A stretch of DNA of 64,000 nucleotides, taken from positions 1 to 64,000 of the forward strand of contig CAJQOP010000002.1 in assembly GCA_905479945.1 (NCBI GenBank). The letters run 5' to 3'. The stretch is from an uncultured Glaciecola sp. (GTDB lineage Bacteria > Pseudomonadota > Gammaproteobacteria > Enterobacterales > Alteromonadaceae). Under the pieces are notes generated by a model. That model was not told where the DNA came from. It made no database searches and saw only the letters and a list, made by a program, of their open reading frames with translations. The position numbers and the translations under genes are program-made. Below are positions 21,119-31,928 of this stretch, one piece after another. The stretch's first letter is position 1. Each line of letters starts with the position of its first letter.

Positions 21119-21794
21119 CTCTATGGATAAGCTAGAGAAAAAGTTTAGTGCAATTTCAGCACGCGAACAAAAGCTTGTATTCTATGCGGTGCCTTTTCTA
21201 ATTTGTTTTGTGTTTATTTTGGGATTTATAGAGCCCGCTATCACTAAGACGATGGAGTCGCGCAACGACATTAGGAACATGAAATTACAGTTATCAACCG
21301 TGGCAAACAGCTTTGATTCTATGCAAGTAGCGCTCAGTCTTGATCCTGATGTTGAAACTAAAAATCAAATTGAAGGTTATAGTGCGCGAATTGGTCAATT
21401 AGAAAAGCAATTTGCTGATGAACTCCAACAACTGGTTCCACCACGTGCGATGCCTTTGGTTTTAGAGCAATTATTTGCTAAAGCGAAAAAATTAAAGCTA
21501 GTTCAAATGCGCTCTATAGCCCCGCGTAATATATTTGATGCTGATGCCAAAAACACAGAAGCTCAAGATAATACGCCACTGGCAGATGGGCCTGCACTAT
21601 ATCAGCATGGTTTGCGCATCACATTTGAAGGATCGTTCTTTGATACGCGGGATTTCTTGGTATCTGCGGAGCAATTAGGTTGGAAGCTGCACTGGCAGGA
21701 AGTTTTATTTAAAGTGAATGATTACCCTACAGCGCAAGTAGATATCGAGTTGTTTACGCTTAGCATGAGCGAGGTGTACATCAATGTTAACTAA
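21111..21794 (+). CDS. mshJ: MSHA biogenesis protein MshJ (PilO-like)
   Basis: One TM plus coiled coil; position and overlap in the msh cluster. Confidence 0.8.
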   Translation: MSSSMDKLEKKFSAISAREQKLVFYAVPFLICFVFILGFIEPAITKTMESRNDIRNMKLQLSTVANSFDSMQVALSLDPDVETKNQIEGYSARIGQLEKQFADELQQLVPPRAMPLVLEQLFAKAKKLKLVQMRSIAPRNIFDADAKNTEAQDNTPLADGPALYQHGLRITFEGSFFDTRDFLVSAEQLGWKLHWQEVLFKVNDYPTAQVDIELFTLSMSEVYINVN

Positions 21795-22149
21795 TAAAGC
21801 ACGTTCAATGTTTATCTTATTAGCATTAGGCAGTGTCGCTCTCAGTAGTCAAGCAAAAGTCTTGAGCGACCCAACGCGGCCTCCAGGTAAAAGCGAGATG
21901 ACTGAGTTAGAAGCTTCGTTTTCGGATTCGACAATCAGCATAAGCGCAGTACTCAAAAAGAATCAGGTGTTTTACGCAGTCATAAATAATAATTGGTTTA
22001 AGAAAGGTGAAACGGTAGGCGCATGGCGCGTCACAGATATCACCTATGAAGGCGTGTTTTTAAAAAATGAGAATGAACCAGAGGCCCGTCCTCTTAAGTT
22101 TTTGGTAAATGATAATAGTGACTTTAAGAAGCAGACAAATAATGAATAA
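21784..22149 (+). CDS. mshK: MSHA biogenesis protein MshK
   Basis: Small secreted protein with 'LSDPTRPPG'; PilP-like; cluster position. Confidence 0.75.
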   Translation: MLTNKARSMFILLALGSVALSSQAKVLSDPTRPPGKSEMTELEASFSDSTISISAVLKKNQVFYAVINNNWFKKGETVGAWRVTDITYEGVFLKNENEPEARPLKFLVNDNSDFKKQTNNE

Positions 22150-23830
22150 TTTACGTATCTGCAAAGACTTAAGTCTTTGTTTTATCGCAATTTCACTGGC
22201 CGGCTGTCAATCAGCTAGTCAAAGCCATGTTGAAAAGTCACTCGCTGCAGAGCTTGATGCTCAAATGCAGTTGCCTGAGCCCCAGCCGGCGCCAGAACTG
22301 GAGGCTGCAGTTTCAGATTTTTTGCTTGCTGGTGAAACAACCAAACCAAGCAATACTATGTTTAGCGCAGACAAATACGATATTAATGCGCGTCAAATAG
22401 ACGCGGTTAGTTTCTTTTCTGGATTGGTCAAAGACACACCGTTCTCGGTAGCTATTCATCCAGAGGTTAGCGGGCTTATCTCGCTTGATTTAAAACAAAT
22501 CGACCTCGATACAATATTTGGCTTGGTTTCGGATTTATATGGTTTCCATATAGAGCGGACCGGCAATATTTTTAAAGTCTTTCCGGCTGGAATGCGCACT
22601 GAAACCTTCTCGGTTAATTACCTATTGATGCAACGTGATGGTAGTACTCAAACTAGTATTGTCTCCGGTGGCGTTGCGCAAAATGCTGGCGGCAACAATC
22701 AAGGCGGCAATGGCAATAATTTAAATGGCGGCAACAACTTTAGTGGCAATTCTCAAGTAAGCAATAATAACGGCCAGGGCGGCGGCTTTGGTAATAATGG
22801 TAGCAATGGATCAAACGGCACTTCTATTTCGACACGCACTGAAACAAATTTCTGGGACGATTTAGAAGAAAACTTAAAAGATATGTTGGGTAATAAAGAG
22901 GGCCGTTCAGTAATGGTCTCTCCGCAAGCGGGCTTAGTAACAGTAAGAGCATTGCCAAACGAACTAAAAACCATTGGTAATTTCTTGAACATTTCAGAAG
23001 AAAGTTTGCAGCGCCAAGTGATCATTGAAGCGCGTATTTTGGAAGTTGTGCTAGACGATGAATATCAGCAAGGCATTAATTGGACACAAGTGCTATCTCA
23101 CGCTGGAAGCACGGATATTGGATTCTCAACCTCTGCCGGTAGTTTAGGTAATGATATAAGTGCGTCGTTAGGCGGAATTACCAGCTTGTCTTTCTTAAAC
23201 AAAGATTTTAGTGGTGTGCTCAACCTTCTAGATACACAAGGCAACGTGCAAGTGTTATCAAGCCCTCGGGTTACTGCAATTAACAATCAAAAAGCAGTTA
23301 TTAAAGTGGGTGAAGATGAGTACTTCGTTACTGATGTATCAGCATCAAATACTGTTACTGCAACCTCTACCTCAGTTACGCCAGATATCAGCTTAACGCC
23401 ATTCTTTAGTGGTATTGCATTAGATGTAACACCACAGATTGATGAAAACGGCAGTATTTTATTACATATTCATCCTTCAGTGATAGAGACAGAGGAACAG
23501 GAAAAAGTCATTACACTTAACGAAGAGCAGTACATTTTGCCATTAGCGCAAAGTACTATTCGTGAATCGGACACCATTATTCGCGCAATGTCTGGTGAGA
23601 TTGTTGTGATTGGTGGTTTGATGCAGTCTATTGTCACCACTGAGAACTCAAAAACACCTCTGCTTGGTGACATTCCATATTTAGGCAACCTTTTCAAAAG
23701 CAAGCGTGAAAAAGAAACTAAAAAAGAGCTCATCATTTTATTAAAGCCTACCGTGGTTGGCAAAAATACGATGCGTGATCAAATTGAAGCCAGTCGCGCG
23801 CAAATGGCCGATTGGTTGTACGTGGAGTAA
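22142..23830 (+). CDS. mshL: MSHA secretin MshL
   Basis: Lipoprotein-like start MNNLRICKDLSLCFIAISLAGCQ; secretin core 'VLSSPRVTAINNQKAVIKVG' and 'VVIGGLMQS...TPLLGDIPYLGNLFKSK'. Confidence 0.92.
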   Translation: MNNLRICKDLSLCFIAISLAGCQSASQSHVEKSLAAELDAQMQLPEPQPAPELEAAVSDFLLAGETTKPSNTMFSADKYDINARQIDAVSFFSGLVKDTPFSVAIHPEVSGLISLDLKQIDLDTIFGLVSDLYGFHIERTGNIFKVFPAGMRTETFSVNYLLMQRDGSTQTSIVSGGVAQNAGGNNQGGNGNNLNGGNNFSGNSQVSNNNGQGGGFGNNGSNGSNGTSISTRTETNFWDDLEENLKDMLGNKEGRSVMVSPQAGLVTVRALPNELKTIGNFLNISEESLQRQVIIEARILEVVLDDEYQQGINWTQVLSHAGSTDIGFSTSAGSLGNDISASLGGITSLSFLNKDFSGVLNLLDTQGNVQVLSSPRVTAINNQKAVIKVGEDEYFVTDVSASNTVTATSTSVTPDISLTPFFSGIALDVTPQIDENGSILLHIHPSVIETEEQEKVITLNEEQYILPLAQSTIRESDTIIRAMSGEIVVIGGLMQSIVTTENSKTPLLGDIPYLGNLFKSKREKETKKELIILLKPTVVGKNTMRDQIEASRAQMADWLYVE

Positions 23831-23832
23831 TC

Positions 23833-24795
23833 ATGTATTTGTATCACTTTGGTATCAAAGAGCTACCCTTCACGTTAACACCGAATACGAGCTATTACTT
23901 TGGCTTACCGAGCCATAAAGAAGCTATTGAAGTGTTGTCAACGGCACTGAAAAGTGGTGAAGGTTTCATCAAAGTAACAGGTGAAGTTGGCGCGGGTAAA
24001 ACACTAATTTGCAGAAAGTTATTAAATGAACTACCTGACGGATTTGTGACAGCTTATATCCCAAACCCCTATTTATCGCCTGCAGAATTGCGTCGTTCTG
24101 TTGCAGCTGAGCTGAATGTTGAGCTTCCGGAAGGAACCGATCAGCAAGAGTTCACACAACTTATTCAACAACGCCTAGTTGAAATCCATAAGCAGCATAA
24201 GAACGCAGTACTTATTATTGATGAAGCTCAGGCATTGCCTGATGAGAGTATTGAAGCATTGCGTTTAATGACCAATTTAGAAACAGAATCGCAAAAACTT
24301 TTGCAAGTGGTTCTCTTTGGCCAGCCAGAATTAGACGATAAGCTTAAGCAGCCGAAATTGCGTCAATTACTGCAAAGAATTACTTTCTCTTACAAGCTAA
24401 AATTAATGGATGCCGACCAGTTATATCAGTATGTTCGTCACAGAATGGCGGTTGCGGGATATCGAGTGGAAGGCTTGTTCAATGAAGCTTGTTGTGAGTT
24501 GATGCACAAAGCTAGTGGCGGTACACCGCGTATCGTCAATGTGTTATGTCACAAGTCGCTAATGTTAGCTTATGGCGAGGGCGTTCAAAAAGTCACGCTT
24601 GAACACGTTAAAGCGGCGATAGTCGATACCGAAGCAGCCATACCTATTAATAAAAAAGGGTTACGGCGTTGGCTACCAGCATCACTTTTTACCGCCGCAT
24701 CTGTATTTATGATGGCGCTAGCGAATATGCATGTTAATGCATCAGCAGATATTCTCGTTAACATTGAGCAATTAAGTTTAGGTTGGTTGCTATGA
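23833..24795 (+). CDS. mshM: MSHA biogenesis ATPase MshM (ExeA-like AAA)
   Basis: 'MYLYHFGIKELPFTLTPNTSYYF', Walker A 'GEVGAGKT', Walker B 'AVLIIDEAQ'. Confidence 0.9.
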   Translation: MYLYHFGIKELPFTLTPNTSYYFGLPSHKEAIEVLSTALKSGEGFIKVTGEVGAGKTLICRKLLNELPDGFVTAYIPNPYLSPAELRRSVAAELNVELPEGTDQQEFTQLIQQRLVEIHKQHKNAVLIIDEAQALPDESIEALRLMTNLETESQKLLQVVLFGQPELDDKLKQPKLRQLLQRITFSYKLKLMDADQLYQYVRHRMAVAGYRVEGLFNEACCELMHKASGGTPRIVNVLCHKSLMLAYGEGVQKVTLEHVKAAIVDTEAAIPINKKGLRRWLPASLFTAASVFMMALANMHVNASADILVNIEQLSLGWLL

Positions 24796-25925
24796 GTGTT
24801 GTTAATAAAATGCTCAAAGATCTAGCGCAGCGTGAAGGGCAATCGGTATATGAAGCTGACTATGTGCCAATTGAATCAAACACGACGAAATCAAGAAAAT
24901 TAGCCGTTGGGGTGCTGGTCATAGTAATTACCCTTGCAATTGTTACTTGGTTTTTATTACCAACACAAAATCAAAGTTTCGAACCAATAATTCAGGCGCC
25001 GGTATCTAATAATTTAACCTTGCAGCAAGCCAATCAGACCGCAGGCACCGCAATAGTAAAAGAATATTCGGGCCCAGCTCAAAGTGTTCAGCCGCAAATA
25101 GTGCTAAGTGAATTAGACCAAGCTACTTTGAACAGCTTAGAAAGCGCTAAGCAATCTGACAAATTAGTCCTTGTGACTGAGCCTGCTAACACAACTCAGA
25201 CAAAGAAAAATAAAGAAAAGCCACTTATCGTTATAGCTACTCCAGTGCAATCGCAAGCAGCTGTGGTGCAAACAGAAGTGCTTAAACCTAGCTCAGTACA
25301 GCCAACATCAAATGAACCTGCAGTATTCAACGTCACCTCAAGTAACCAGAGTACTTCAAGCAATCGCCTGTTAGAGCAGCGAATTCAGTTGTCGTTGAAG
25401 AATGGCGATACCGCGGCAGCACTTAAAGACTTGAATGATTTGGTAGCACTGGAGCCTCGCAATGGCAGCGCTAGAAAGCGATTGGCAAGTTTAGAGTTTG
25501 CTCAGAGCAACCCTAAAAGAGCGTCATTTTTACTCGACCAAGGTATAAAACTTTCGCCAGAGGACAGCAGCATGCGCTTAATGCAGGCGCGTTTGTTATT
25601 TCGCGAAAATAGAAATGTTCAAGCATTAAGCTTATTAAATGCGCATCCACAAAACGTGGTTGCCGACAACGACCTTTTGAGCTTTCGCGCGGCACTAGCC
25701 GAAAAGCAGAAAGACTATTCAAGATCGTTAGAAGACTACTCGATTTTATTGCGGCGACAGCCTACAAATTCGCGTTGGATGCTGGGTTTAGCGATAAGTC
25801 AAGATAAGCAAAAAATGCATCAACAAGCCGTTATTAGCTATAAAAAAGTTAAATCATCAAACCAGTTATCTGCGCAAGTTGTCAGTTTTGTAGACCGACG
25901 TTTAGCCGCTTTAGTAGGATCTTAA
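24792..25925 (+). CDS. mshN: MSHA biogenesis protein MshN (TPR)
   Basis: 'MSVVNKMLKDLAQREGQ', one TM, C-terminal TPRs; cluster position. Confidence 0.85.
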   Translation: MSVVNKMLKDLAQREGQSVYEADYVPIESNTTKSRKLAVGVLVIVITLAIVTWFLLPTQNQSFEPIIQAPVSNNLTLQQANQTAGTAIVKEYSGPAQSVQPQIVLSELDQATLNSLESAKQSDKLVLVTEPANTTQTKKNKEKPLIVIATPVQSQAAVVQTEVLKPSSVQPTSNEPAVFNVTSSNQSTSSNRLLEQRIQLSLKNGDTAAALKDLNDLVALEPRNGSARKRLASLEFAQSNPKRASFLLDQGIKLSPEDSSMRLMQARLLFRENRNVQALSLLNAHPQNVVADNDLLSFRAALAEKQKDYSRSLEDYSILLRRQPTNSRWMLGLAISQDKQKMHQQAVISYKKVKSSNQLSAQVVSFVDRRLAALVGS

Positions 25926-25928
25926 AAT

Positions 25929-27761
25929 ATGAAAATTCGCTTAGGTGACTTGCTAGTCCAAAACAACTTAATCAATGATGACCAGCTTAAAACAGCCTTG
26001 TCTGAACAACGTCAATCAGGCCGTAAGTTAGGTGCTACATTAATTGCACTGGGCATGGTGTCTGAGGACCAGCTTTTAGAGTTACTGTCGAAACACTTAG
26101 GTGTACCTCTAATCAATATTGATGAGTATCGAATTAATCCGGAGGCTGTAAAGCTTCTACCGGAAATCCAGGCACGCCGATATAGAGCCTTGGTACTTGA
26201 TGACAAAGGTGACAAATTACTTGTAGGTATGAGTGATCCAGGCGACATCAATGCAGTCGATGACTTGAGTAACAGATTACCCAAGCCGATTGAGATTGCG
26301 GTCGTTAGTGAAACTCAATTATTTGCAGCTTACGAAAACTTCTATCGTAAAACTGAAGAGATTGCCTCTTTTGCACAAGAACTAGCGGAAGAGTATGACG
26401 ATTCTCAGGATTTTGAGCTCAATACTGGTGTAGACGGCGAGCAGGATACTGCAGTGGCAAAACTGCTGCACTCTATCTTTGAAGATGCGGTATTGGCCAA
26501 GGCTTCAGATATTCATATTGAGCCAGAGGAAAAGCAGTTGCGCATTCGTCAGCGCGTTGATGGACAGTTGCAAGAAACTGTTATCCCAGAACGAAACATT
26601 GCAGCAGCGTTGGTACTGCGCTTAAAGCTTATGTCGGGCCTCGATATTTCAGAAAAAAGATTGCCGCAGGATGGCCGGGCGCAAATAAAAATCAAAGGCC
26701 GCGTGATAGATGTGCGGGTATCGACCATGCCAGTGCAAAATGGTGAGTCGGTTGTTATGCGCTTACTCGATCAATCTCAAGGTATATTAACCTTAGACCA
26801 AACGGGTATGCCGCCTAGCATTGTTAAACGTTACAGAAAATTACTACAACGCCCTCATGGCATGGTTTTGGTGATTGGACCAACAGGCTCAGGTAAAACA
26901 ACGACCCTATATGGTTCGTTAAACGAGCTGAATAGAGCACAATCCAAAATTATTACGGTGGAAGATCCGGTTGAATATCGCCTTCCACGAATTAACCAAG
27001 TTCAAGTTAATCATAAAATTGGCCTTACCTTTTCGCAAGTGCTTCGAACCACATTACGCCAAGATCCAGATATCATCATGGTAGGTGAGATGCGCGACAA
27101 AGAAACCGTTGAAATTGGTTTGCGAGGCGCATTGACCGGTCACTTAGTTTTATCTACCTTGCATACGAACGACAGTATCAGCAGTGCAATTCGCCTGCTT
27201 GATATGGGGGCTCCCGGTTATTTAGTTGCCAGTTCACTGCGAGCCATTATTGCTCAGCGTCTTGTTCGACGTATTTGTGACAACTGCTGTATTGATGAAG
27301 AAATTACAAGTGAAGCTAGTTTTTGGCTAAAAACGCTAAATGAAGATATCTCTGACACCGTATTCAAAAAAGGTGCTGGCTGTCAAAAGTGCAATCATAG
27401 CGGCTATCGCGGTCGAGTGGGTGTGTTTGAATTGTTAGAGATGACGGAAGGCATGATGAATGCACTAAAAAACAACGATACGAGTTCGTTTTCTGATGAA
27501 GCTCGCATTAGTCCTGATTATAAGCCATTGGCGCACTCAGCCTTACTGTATGCGAAAGAGGGTATCACTAGCATTGCCGAAGTTCTTAAATTAGTTGAAA
27601 TGGTGGGTGATGCGCCACAAGAAGAAAAGAGTGAACATACTATAGAAGACGATGTTCCAACGGCTTTAGCGCCACAAACTGAGCAGGCGCCGTCCAAAAT
27701 TACCGCTAGCTTGCAAACTGGTTTTAGTGGTTCTGGTTTGTCTTTAGAGGATGATGATTAA
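25929..27761 (+). CDS. mshE: MSHA pilus assembly ATPase MshE (GspE/PilB family)
   Basis: N-terminal 'MKIRLGDLLVQNNLINDDQLKTAL' and 'VIGPTGSGKTTTLYGSL', 'RQDPDIIMVGEMRDKETVEIGLRGALTGHLVLSTLHTND'. Confidence 0.93.
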   Translation: MKIRLGDLLVQNNLINDDQLKTALSEQRQSGRKLGATLIALGMVSEDQLLELLSKHLGVPLINIDEYRINPEAVKLLPEIQARRYRALVLDDKGDKLLVGMSDPGDINAVDDLSNRLPKPIEIAVVSETQLFAAYENFYRKTEEIASFAQELAEEYDDSQDFELNTGVDGEQDTAVAKLLHSIFEDAVLAKASDIHIEPEEKQLRIRQRVDGQLQETVIPERNIAAALVLRLKLMSGLDISEKRLPQDGRAQIKIKGRVIDVRVSTMPVQNGESVVMRLLDQSQGILTLDQTGMPPSIVKRYRKLLQRPHGMVLVIGPTGSGKTTTLYGSLNELNRAQSKIITVEDPVEYRLPRINQVQVNHKIGLTFSQVLRTTLRQDPDIIMVGEMRDKETVEIGLRGALTGHLVLSTLHTNDSISSAIRLLDMGAPGYLVASSLRAIIAQRLVRRICDNCCIDEEITSEASFWLKTLNEDISDTVFKKGAGCQKCNHSGYRGRVGVFELLEMTEGMMNALKNNDTSSFSDEARISPDYKPLAHSALLYAKEGITSIAEVLKLVEMVGDAPQEEKSEHTIEDDVPTALAPQTEQAPSKITASLQTGFSGSGLSLEDDD

Positions 27762-28987
27762 TGGCTTCTTTTGCATACAAAGGAAGAGAGCCCAATGGCG
27801 CGCTAGTAGGTGGCACTATTGATGCTAGCGATGCCGCTGCAGCTGCCAAGTTGTTGATGACTCGAAATATTATTCCTATAAACGTCAATATAACTGGCGC
27901 TGCAGTCACGAAAGTCAAAAAAAGCGAAGAGCTTGGCTTCTTAGTGCCAAACGTAAGTATTGATGACTTAGTTATTTTTGCCCGTCAAATGTATTCCCTA
28001 GCGAAAGCGGGTATACCAATTATTCGCGCTGTTTCTGGTTTATCCAATACCAATTCAAAGCGAATGAGTCATGCGCTAACCGACGTGATAGACCAATTGG
28101 AGCGAGGCCGCAACCTGTCATCAGCGCTAGCGCAGCATCCAAAAATTTTCAATCAATTGTTTGTCAGTGTTGTGCATGTTGGTGAAAACACAGGTCAGTT
28201 AGATGAAGCCTTCTTGCAGCTTGCTGAGTACTTGCAAAGAGAACAAGAAACCAGAAAGCAAATAAAAGCGGCCACTCGTTATCCGATGTTTGTCGTGTTT
28301 GCCTTGGTGGCTGCCCTAGTTGTCATGAATATTTTCGTTATTCCGGTGTTTGCCGAAATGTTCAAAAAGTTTGATGCTGAACTACCCACTATGACCTTGA
28401 TTTTAATAGGAATGTCAGACTTCTTTTTAACTAAGTGGTATGTCCTAGTTATCGCCATAATAGTATGTATTTTCATAACATCGCGTTATCTTGATACTAA
28501 ACAAGGTCGATATAAATGGGATAAATTAAAACTCCGGGTTCCATTGATTGGTTCGATAATTGAAAGATCATTACTCGGACGCTTTGCACGCAGCTTTTCA
28601 ATGATGTTGAAAGCCGGGGTGCCGTTGACAACAGCGCTGAATTTGGTTGCAGATGCGGTAAGTAACAGCTACATGGGCAAGGCCATTATTACAATGCGCC
28701 AAAACATTGAGAAAGGTGAAAACTTATCTCGGGTTGCTCAGAACAGTGGTTTATTCACTCCACTTGTCATGCAAATGATTAATGTGGGAGAGGAAACCGG
28801 TCGAGTAGACGAGTTGCTAAAAGAAGTCGCTGAGTTTTATGAGCGCGAAGTTGAATATGACTTGAAGAGTTTAACTTCAAAAATCGAGCCTATTTTAATA
28901 GCGGTTGTGGCTGGAATGGTACTGGTTTTAGCATTGGGCATATTTACGCCAATGTGGGACATGATGAGCGTGGTGCAGGGCAAATAA
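27761..28987 (+). CDS. mshG: MSHA inner membrane platform protein MshG (GspF/PilC family)
   Basis: 'FARQMYSLAKAGIPIIRAV', duplicated GspF domains with 'FARSFSMMLKAGVPLTTAL'. Confidence 0.92.
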   Translation: MASFAYKGREPNGALVGGTIDASDAAAAAKLLMTRNIIPINVNITGAAVTKVKKSEELGFLVPNVSIDDLVIFARQMYSLAKAGIPIIRAVSGLSNTNSKRMSHALTDVIDQLERGRNLSSALAQHPKIFNQLFVSVVHVGENTGQLDEAFLQLAEYLQREQETRKQIKAATRYPMFVVFALVAALVVMNIFVIPVFAEMFKKFDAELPTMTLILIGMSDFFLTKWYVLVIAIIVCIFITSRYLDTKQGRYKWDKLKLRVPLIGSIIERSLLGRFARSFSMMLKAGVPLTTALNLVADAVSNSYMGKAIITMRQNIEKGENLSRVAQNSGLFTPLVMQMINVGEETGRVDELLKEVAEFYEREVEYDLKSLTSKIEPILIAVVAGMVLVLALGIFTPMWDMMSVVQGK

Positions 28988-29481
28988 TGTCTAGCAAACT
29001 GTTTCAGCTACTATCAGTGTTGATTGTCGTCATGTTGATTGGCGCTGGTCTTTACAGAAGTGTACTAGACAACAGCGAATCATGGGAAAAGGCAGGTTTC
29101 GAAAATATTAAGGCGTCAATGCAAAAAGGCTTAGCGCAAATGCATTGGCAGTGGGAATACGAAGGTCGTCCAGCGACGATTTTGTATGAAACGGCACAAA
29201 CTGAACGAGTTGATAAGCTAGCTATTAACCTTAAAGGTTGGCCAGCGTTAGCGCAATCAAAAGAAGCGTGTAGTGCATTTTTAAATATATTTGCGGGAAG
29301 CGTTTTGGTAGAGGTGAGCTTTTTGGAACTGAATGTTGAGGTTGAACGACAGTTAGGTATCCAGATCGAGTTCATAGGCGGACAAGAAACTAATGACTTG
29401 GGCGAGAGAGTCGATATATGTCGATATAGTCGAACAGGTCAACAATTTGAATATCAGCTTGGAACAGGAAATTTGTTCTAA
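28987..29481 (+). CDS. mshF: MSHA biogenesis protein MshF
   Basis: ATG overlaps the mshG stop; short N-terminal-TM protein; cluster position. Confidence 0.8.
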   Translation: MSSKLFQLLSVLIVVMLIGAGLYRSVLDNSESWEKAGFENIKASMQKGLAQMHWQWEYEGRPATILYETAQTERVDKLAINLKGWPALAQSKEACSAFLNIFAGSVLVEVSFLELNVEVERQLGIQIEFIGGQETNDLGERVDICRYSRTGQQFEYQLGTGNLF

Positions 29482-29512
29482 GTGCTAATTAGATAAATTT
29501 GCAGGAGACATC

Positions 29513-30118
29513 ATGACAACAGGCAATAATATGAAACAACGAGGCTTTACCTTAATAGAACTGATCATTGTTGTTGTTATTCTAGGGCTCTTAGCGGCAA
29601 CAGCAATTCCGCGTTTTTTAGACGTACCAAAAGATGCTGAAGATGCAACAGTTGAAGGCGTTGCTGGTGGTTTTGCGACAAGCGTTGGTTTAGTGCGAGC
29701 GCAGTGGGAAATAGAAGGTCGTCCACAGGACAACAACGGCAACAATTTGAGTTTTGTGACCATTGAAGGTTTGCAAATTGGTGTTGACAGCGATACCGGT
29801 TATCCCACTGGCCAACTTAACAACGATACAAGTACTGAAGACGACAGCATGACTCGTATAGATTGCGAAAGCATCTTCAATTTAATTATGCAAAGTGCGC
29901 CAACCCTAACATCAACTTGGAGCGCGCAAGCAGTAAAAGATTTTCGATACTTCACTAATGTGAATGAGAATGCTGGTTCGGGCGGTAACGACGTTTGTCA
30001 TTACTACTTAACTCGAACCATAAAGAACAGCACTAGTGAGCCGATTACCCAGGGTGTAGGTAACGGCTTTGTTTATGACCCAAGGATTGGTCAGGTGATT
30101 GTGTTTAGTAATAACTAA
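29513..30118 (+). CDS. mshB: MSHA minor pilin MshB
   Basis: Type IV prepilin motif KQRGFTLIELIIVVVILGLLAATAIPRFLD. Confidence 0.88.
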   Translation: MTTGNNMKQRGFTLIELIIVVVILGLLAATAIPRFLDVPKDAEDATVEGVAGGFATSVGLVRAQWEIEGRPQDNNGNNLSFVTIEGLQIGVDSDTGYPTGQLNNDTSTEDDSMTRIDCESIFNLIMQSAPTLTSTWSAQAVKDFRYFTNVNENAGSGGNDVCHYYLTRTIKNSTSEPITQGVGNGFVYDPRIGQVIVFSNN

Positions 30119-30184
30119 TTGACTAGGTATTACTTATCTTCAACTTTTTAATTTAATAGAAATATTTACATCGAGAGCAATATT

Positions 30185-30703
30185 ATGAAAAACCAAATGA
30201 AAAATCCAATGAATGCGCAAAAAGGCTTCACGTTAATCGAACTAATCATTGTTATCGTGATCCTAGGTATCCTAGCTGTTACTGCAGCACCACGTTTTAT
30301 TGACTTGCAGTCTGATGCTAAAGCGTCGACTCTGTCAGGTGTGAAGGCAGCTTTGCAAGGTTCGTCTCAATTAGTTTTTGCCAAGGCAGCAATCAATGGC
30401 CAGCTAGATGGCACTGCAGCAGCTCCTGAAAGCGTGCCTTTAAGCGCGACAGTGAATGTCGATACCGTATTCGGATATCCAGATGCGCAGAGCGTTGCTT
30501 CTGTTGCAGACGTCACAGACTTTCTTGATTTAGATGCGAATGATTTTACTATTCTTAACGCGACTGCAGCTGAAGTTTTCGTTATTGCTCTAGGTTCAGG
30601 GGTAGCTGATGTTGCCGCAGCAAATAACTGCTACCTTCAATATACTAATTCTACCGGTGCTAACTTATCGCCTACATTACTAATCGTTGATACTGGCTGC
30701 TAA
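30185..30703 (+). CDS. mshA: MSHA major pilin MshA
   Basis: Prepilin motif KGFTLIELIIVIVILGILAVTAAPRFIDLQSDAK; two Cys near the C-terminus; cluster position. Confidence 0.9.
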   Translation: MKNQMKNPMNAQKGFTLIELIIVIVILGILAVTAAPRFIDLQSDAKASTLSGVKAALQGSSQLVFAKAAINGQLDGTAAAPESVPLSATVNVDTVFGYPDAQSVASVADVTDFLDLDANDFTILNATAAEVFVIALGSGVADVAAANNCYLQYTNSTGANLSPTLLIVDTGC

Positions 30704-30727
30704 TAAGCAGCTTCTAGCGAATTAAAA

Positions 30728-31285
30728 ATGTTGTGGCGACTGTCATTACCTAAGTATACCAAAGCTCAAGAAGGGTTCACTCTTCTTGAGCTTATTATCG
30801 TGATGGTGCTCCTCGGCGTTTTAGCTGTTTATGCAATTCCTCGCTTTACCGGGTCAGGCGGTTACTCTGAATTCACTTATCAAAATCGTCTGATTTCAGT
30901 TTTACGTAACATGCAAGTCAGAGCTATGCAGGACTCTCGTCCAAATTTTTGTCACCAAATTAACTTTATAAACACTGGTAGCCAAGCTGCTTTTGGACCC
31001 GCGTCTACTAATTATACTGCGGGAAATGCCGCCGCAACTTGCGCGACAACTATTGATTTTACTGCGCCTGAATTTTTACGAACGACCCCTAATGAAATAA
31101 GTGATAGCAACGTGGCAATGTCGGTGCTAGATGGTGCAACAGCAGTAGGAACAATTGGATTTAACTCTTTCGGCTCACCGTTAAGCTCAGCGTCAAGTTG
31201 CAGCGCTGGATGCTCAGTAACGTTTACGGGTGAGTCAGCAGTGCGGGTTTGTATAGAATCACAAGGCTATATACATGCTTGTTAA
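30728..31285 (+). CDS. mshC: MSHA pseudopilin MshC
   Basis: Prepilin motif EGFTLLELIIVMVLLGVLAVYAIPRF; position after mshA. Confidence 0.85.
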   Translation: MLWRLSLPKYTKAQEGFTLLELIIVMVLLGVLAVYAIPRFTGSGGYSEFTYQNRLISVLRNMQVRAMQDSRPNFCHQINFINTGSQAAFGPASTNYTAGNAAATCATTIDFTAPEFLRTTPNEISDSNVAMSVLDGATAVGTIGFNSFGSPLSSASSCSAGCSVTFTGESAVRVCIESQGYIHAC

Positions 31286-31928
31286 TAAACACCCAAACTC
31301 AAGGCCGCACCTGAATTCTTTTGAATGCAATAGTCTGCGTCAAAATGGCTTTACTCTGATTGAATTAGTCGTTGGTATGGTGATATTCGCCATCGCTATG
31401 GTCTTTGTTGTGAGCTTTTTACTGCCACAAGTAAAAAAAGGCATTGATCCTATTTGGCAATCACGCGCAGCTTCACTTGGTCAGTCATTAAGTAACGAAA
31501 TCCTAGCCAAGCCATTCGATCAAAACTCAAATCAAGTTGGCGGGTTGGAGCGCTGTAATGAAAGTGTTCCACCTGCAGCCCTTGTTCCGTGTACTACAAG
31601 CGCTCTACTTGGCCCTGATCCAGGTGAAAATAGAGGCTCTTTTAACGATGTTGATGATTATCATGGTTTCAATGTTAGCGGCTCAAATATTCTAAATTCA
31701 TTGGGCTTAACTACATCGGTAAACGGCATCAATATTTATGCCGGTTTTAGCGCAGAAGTTAGCGTTTTCTACGATCAAAACGTAGACGGCGTGAATGATG
31801 ATGACATTGGTCAAGACGGCACCTTAGATACAGGCATTTTGATAGCAAATAAAAAACTCATTACTGTTGTCATTGTAACGCCAGGCGGTGACCGCATTGC
31901 CTTGTCCAGTGTGAAAGGGAATTATTGA
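31275..31928 (+). CDS. mshD: MSHA pseudopilin MshD
   Basis: Prepilin motif NGFTLIELVVGMVIFAIAMVFVVSFLLPQ; cluster position. Confidence 0.85.
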   Translation: MLVNKHPNSRPHLNSFECNSLRQNGFTLIELVVGMVIFAIAMVFVVSFLLPQVKKGIDPIWQSRAASLGQSLSNEILAKPFDQNSNQVGGLERCNESVPPAALVPCTTSALLGPDPGENRGSFNDVDDYHGFNVSGSNILNSLGLTTSVNGINIYAGFSAEVSVFYDQNVDGVNDDDIGQDGTLDTGILIANKKLITVVIVTPGGDRIALSSVKGNY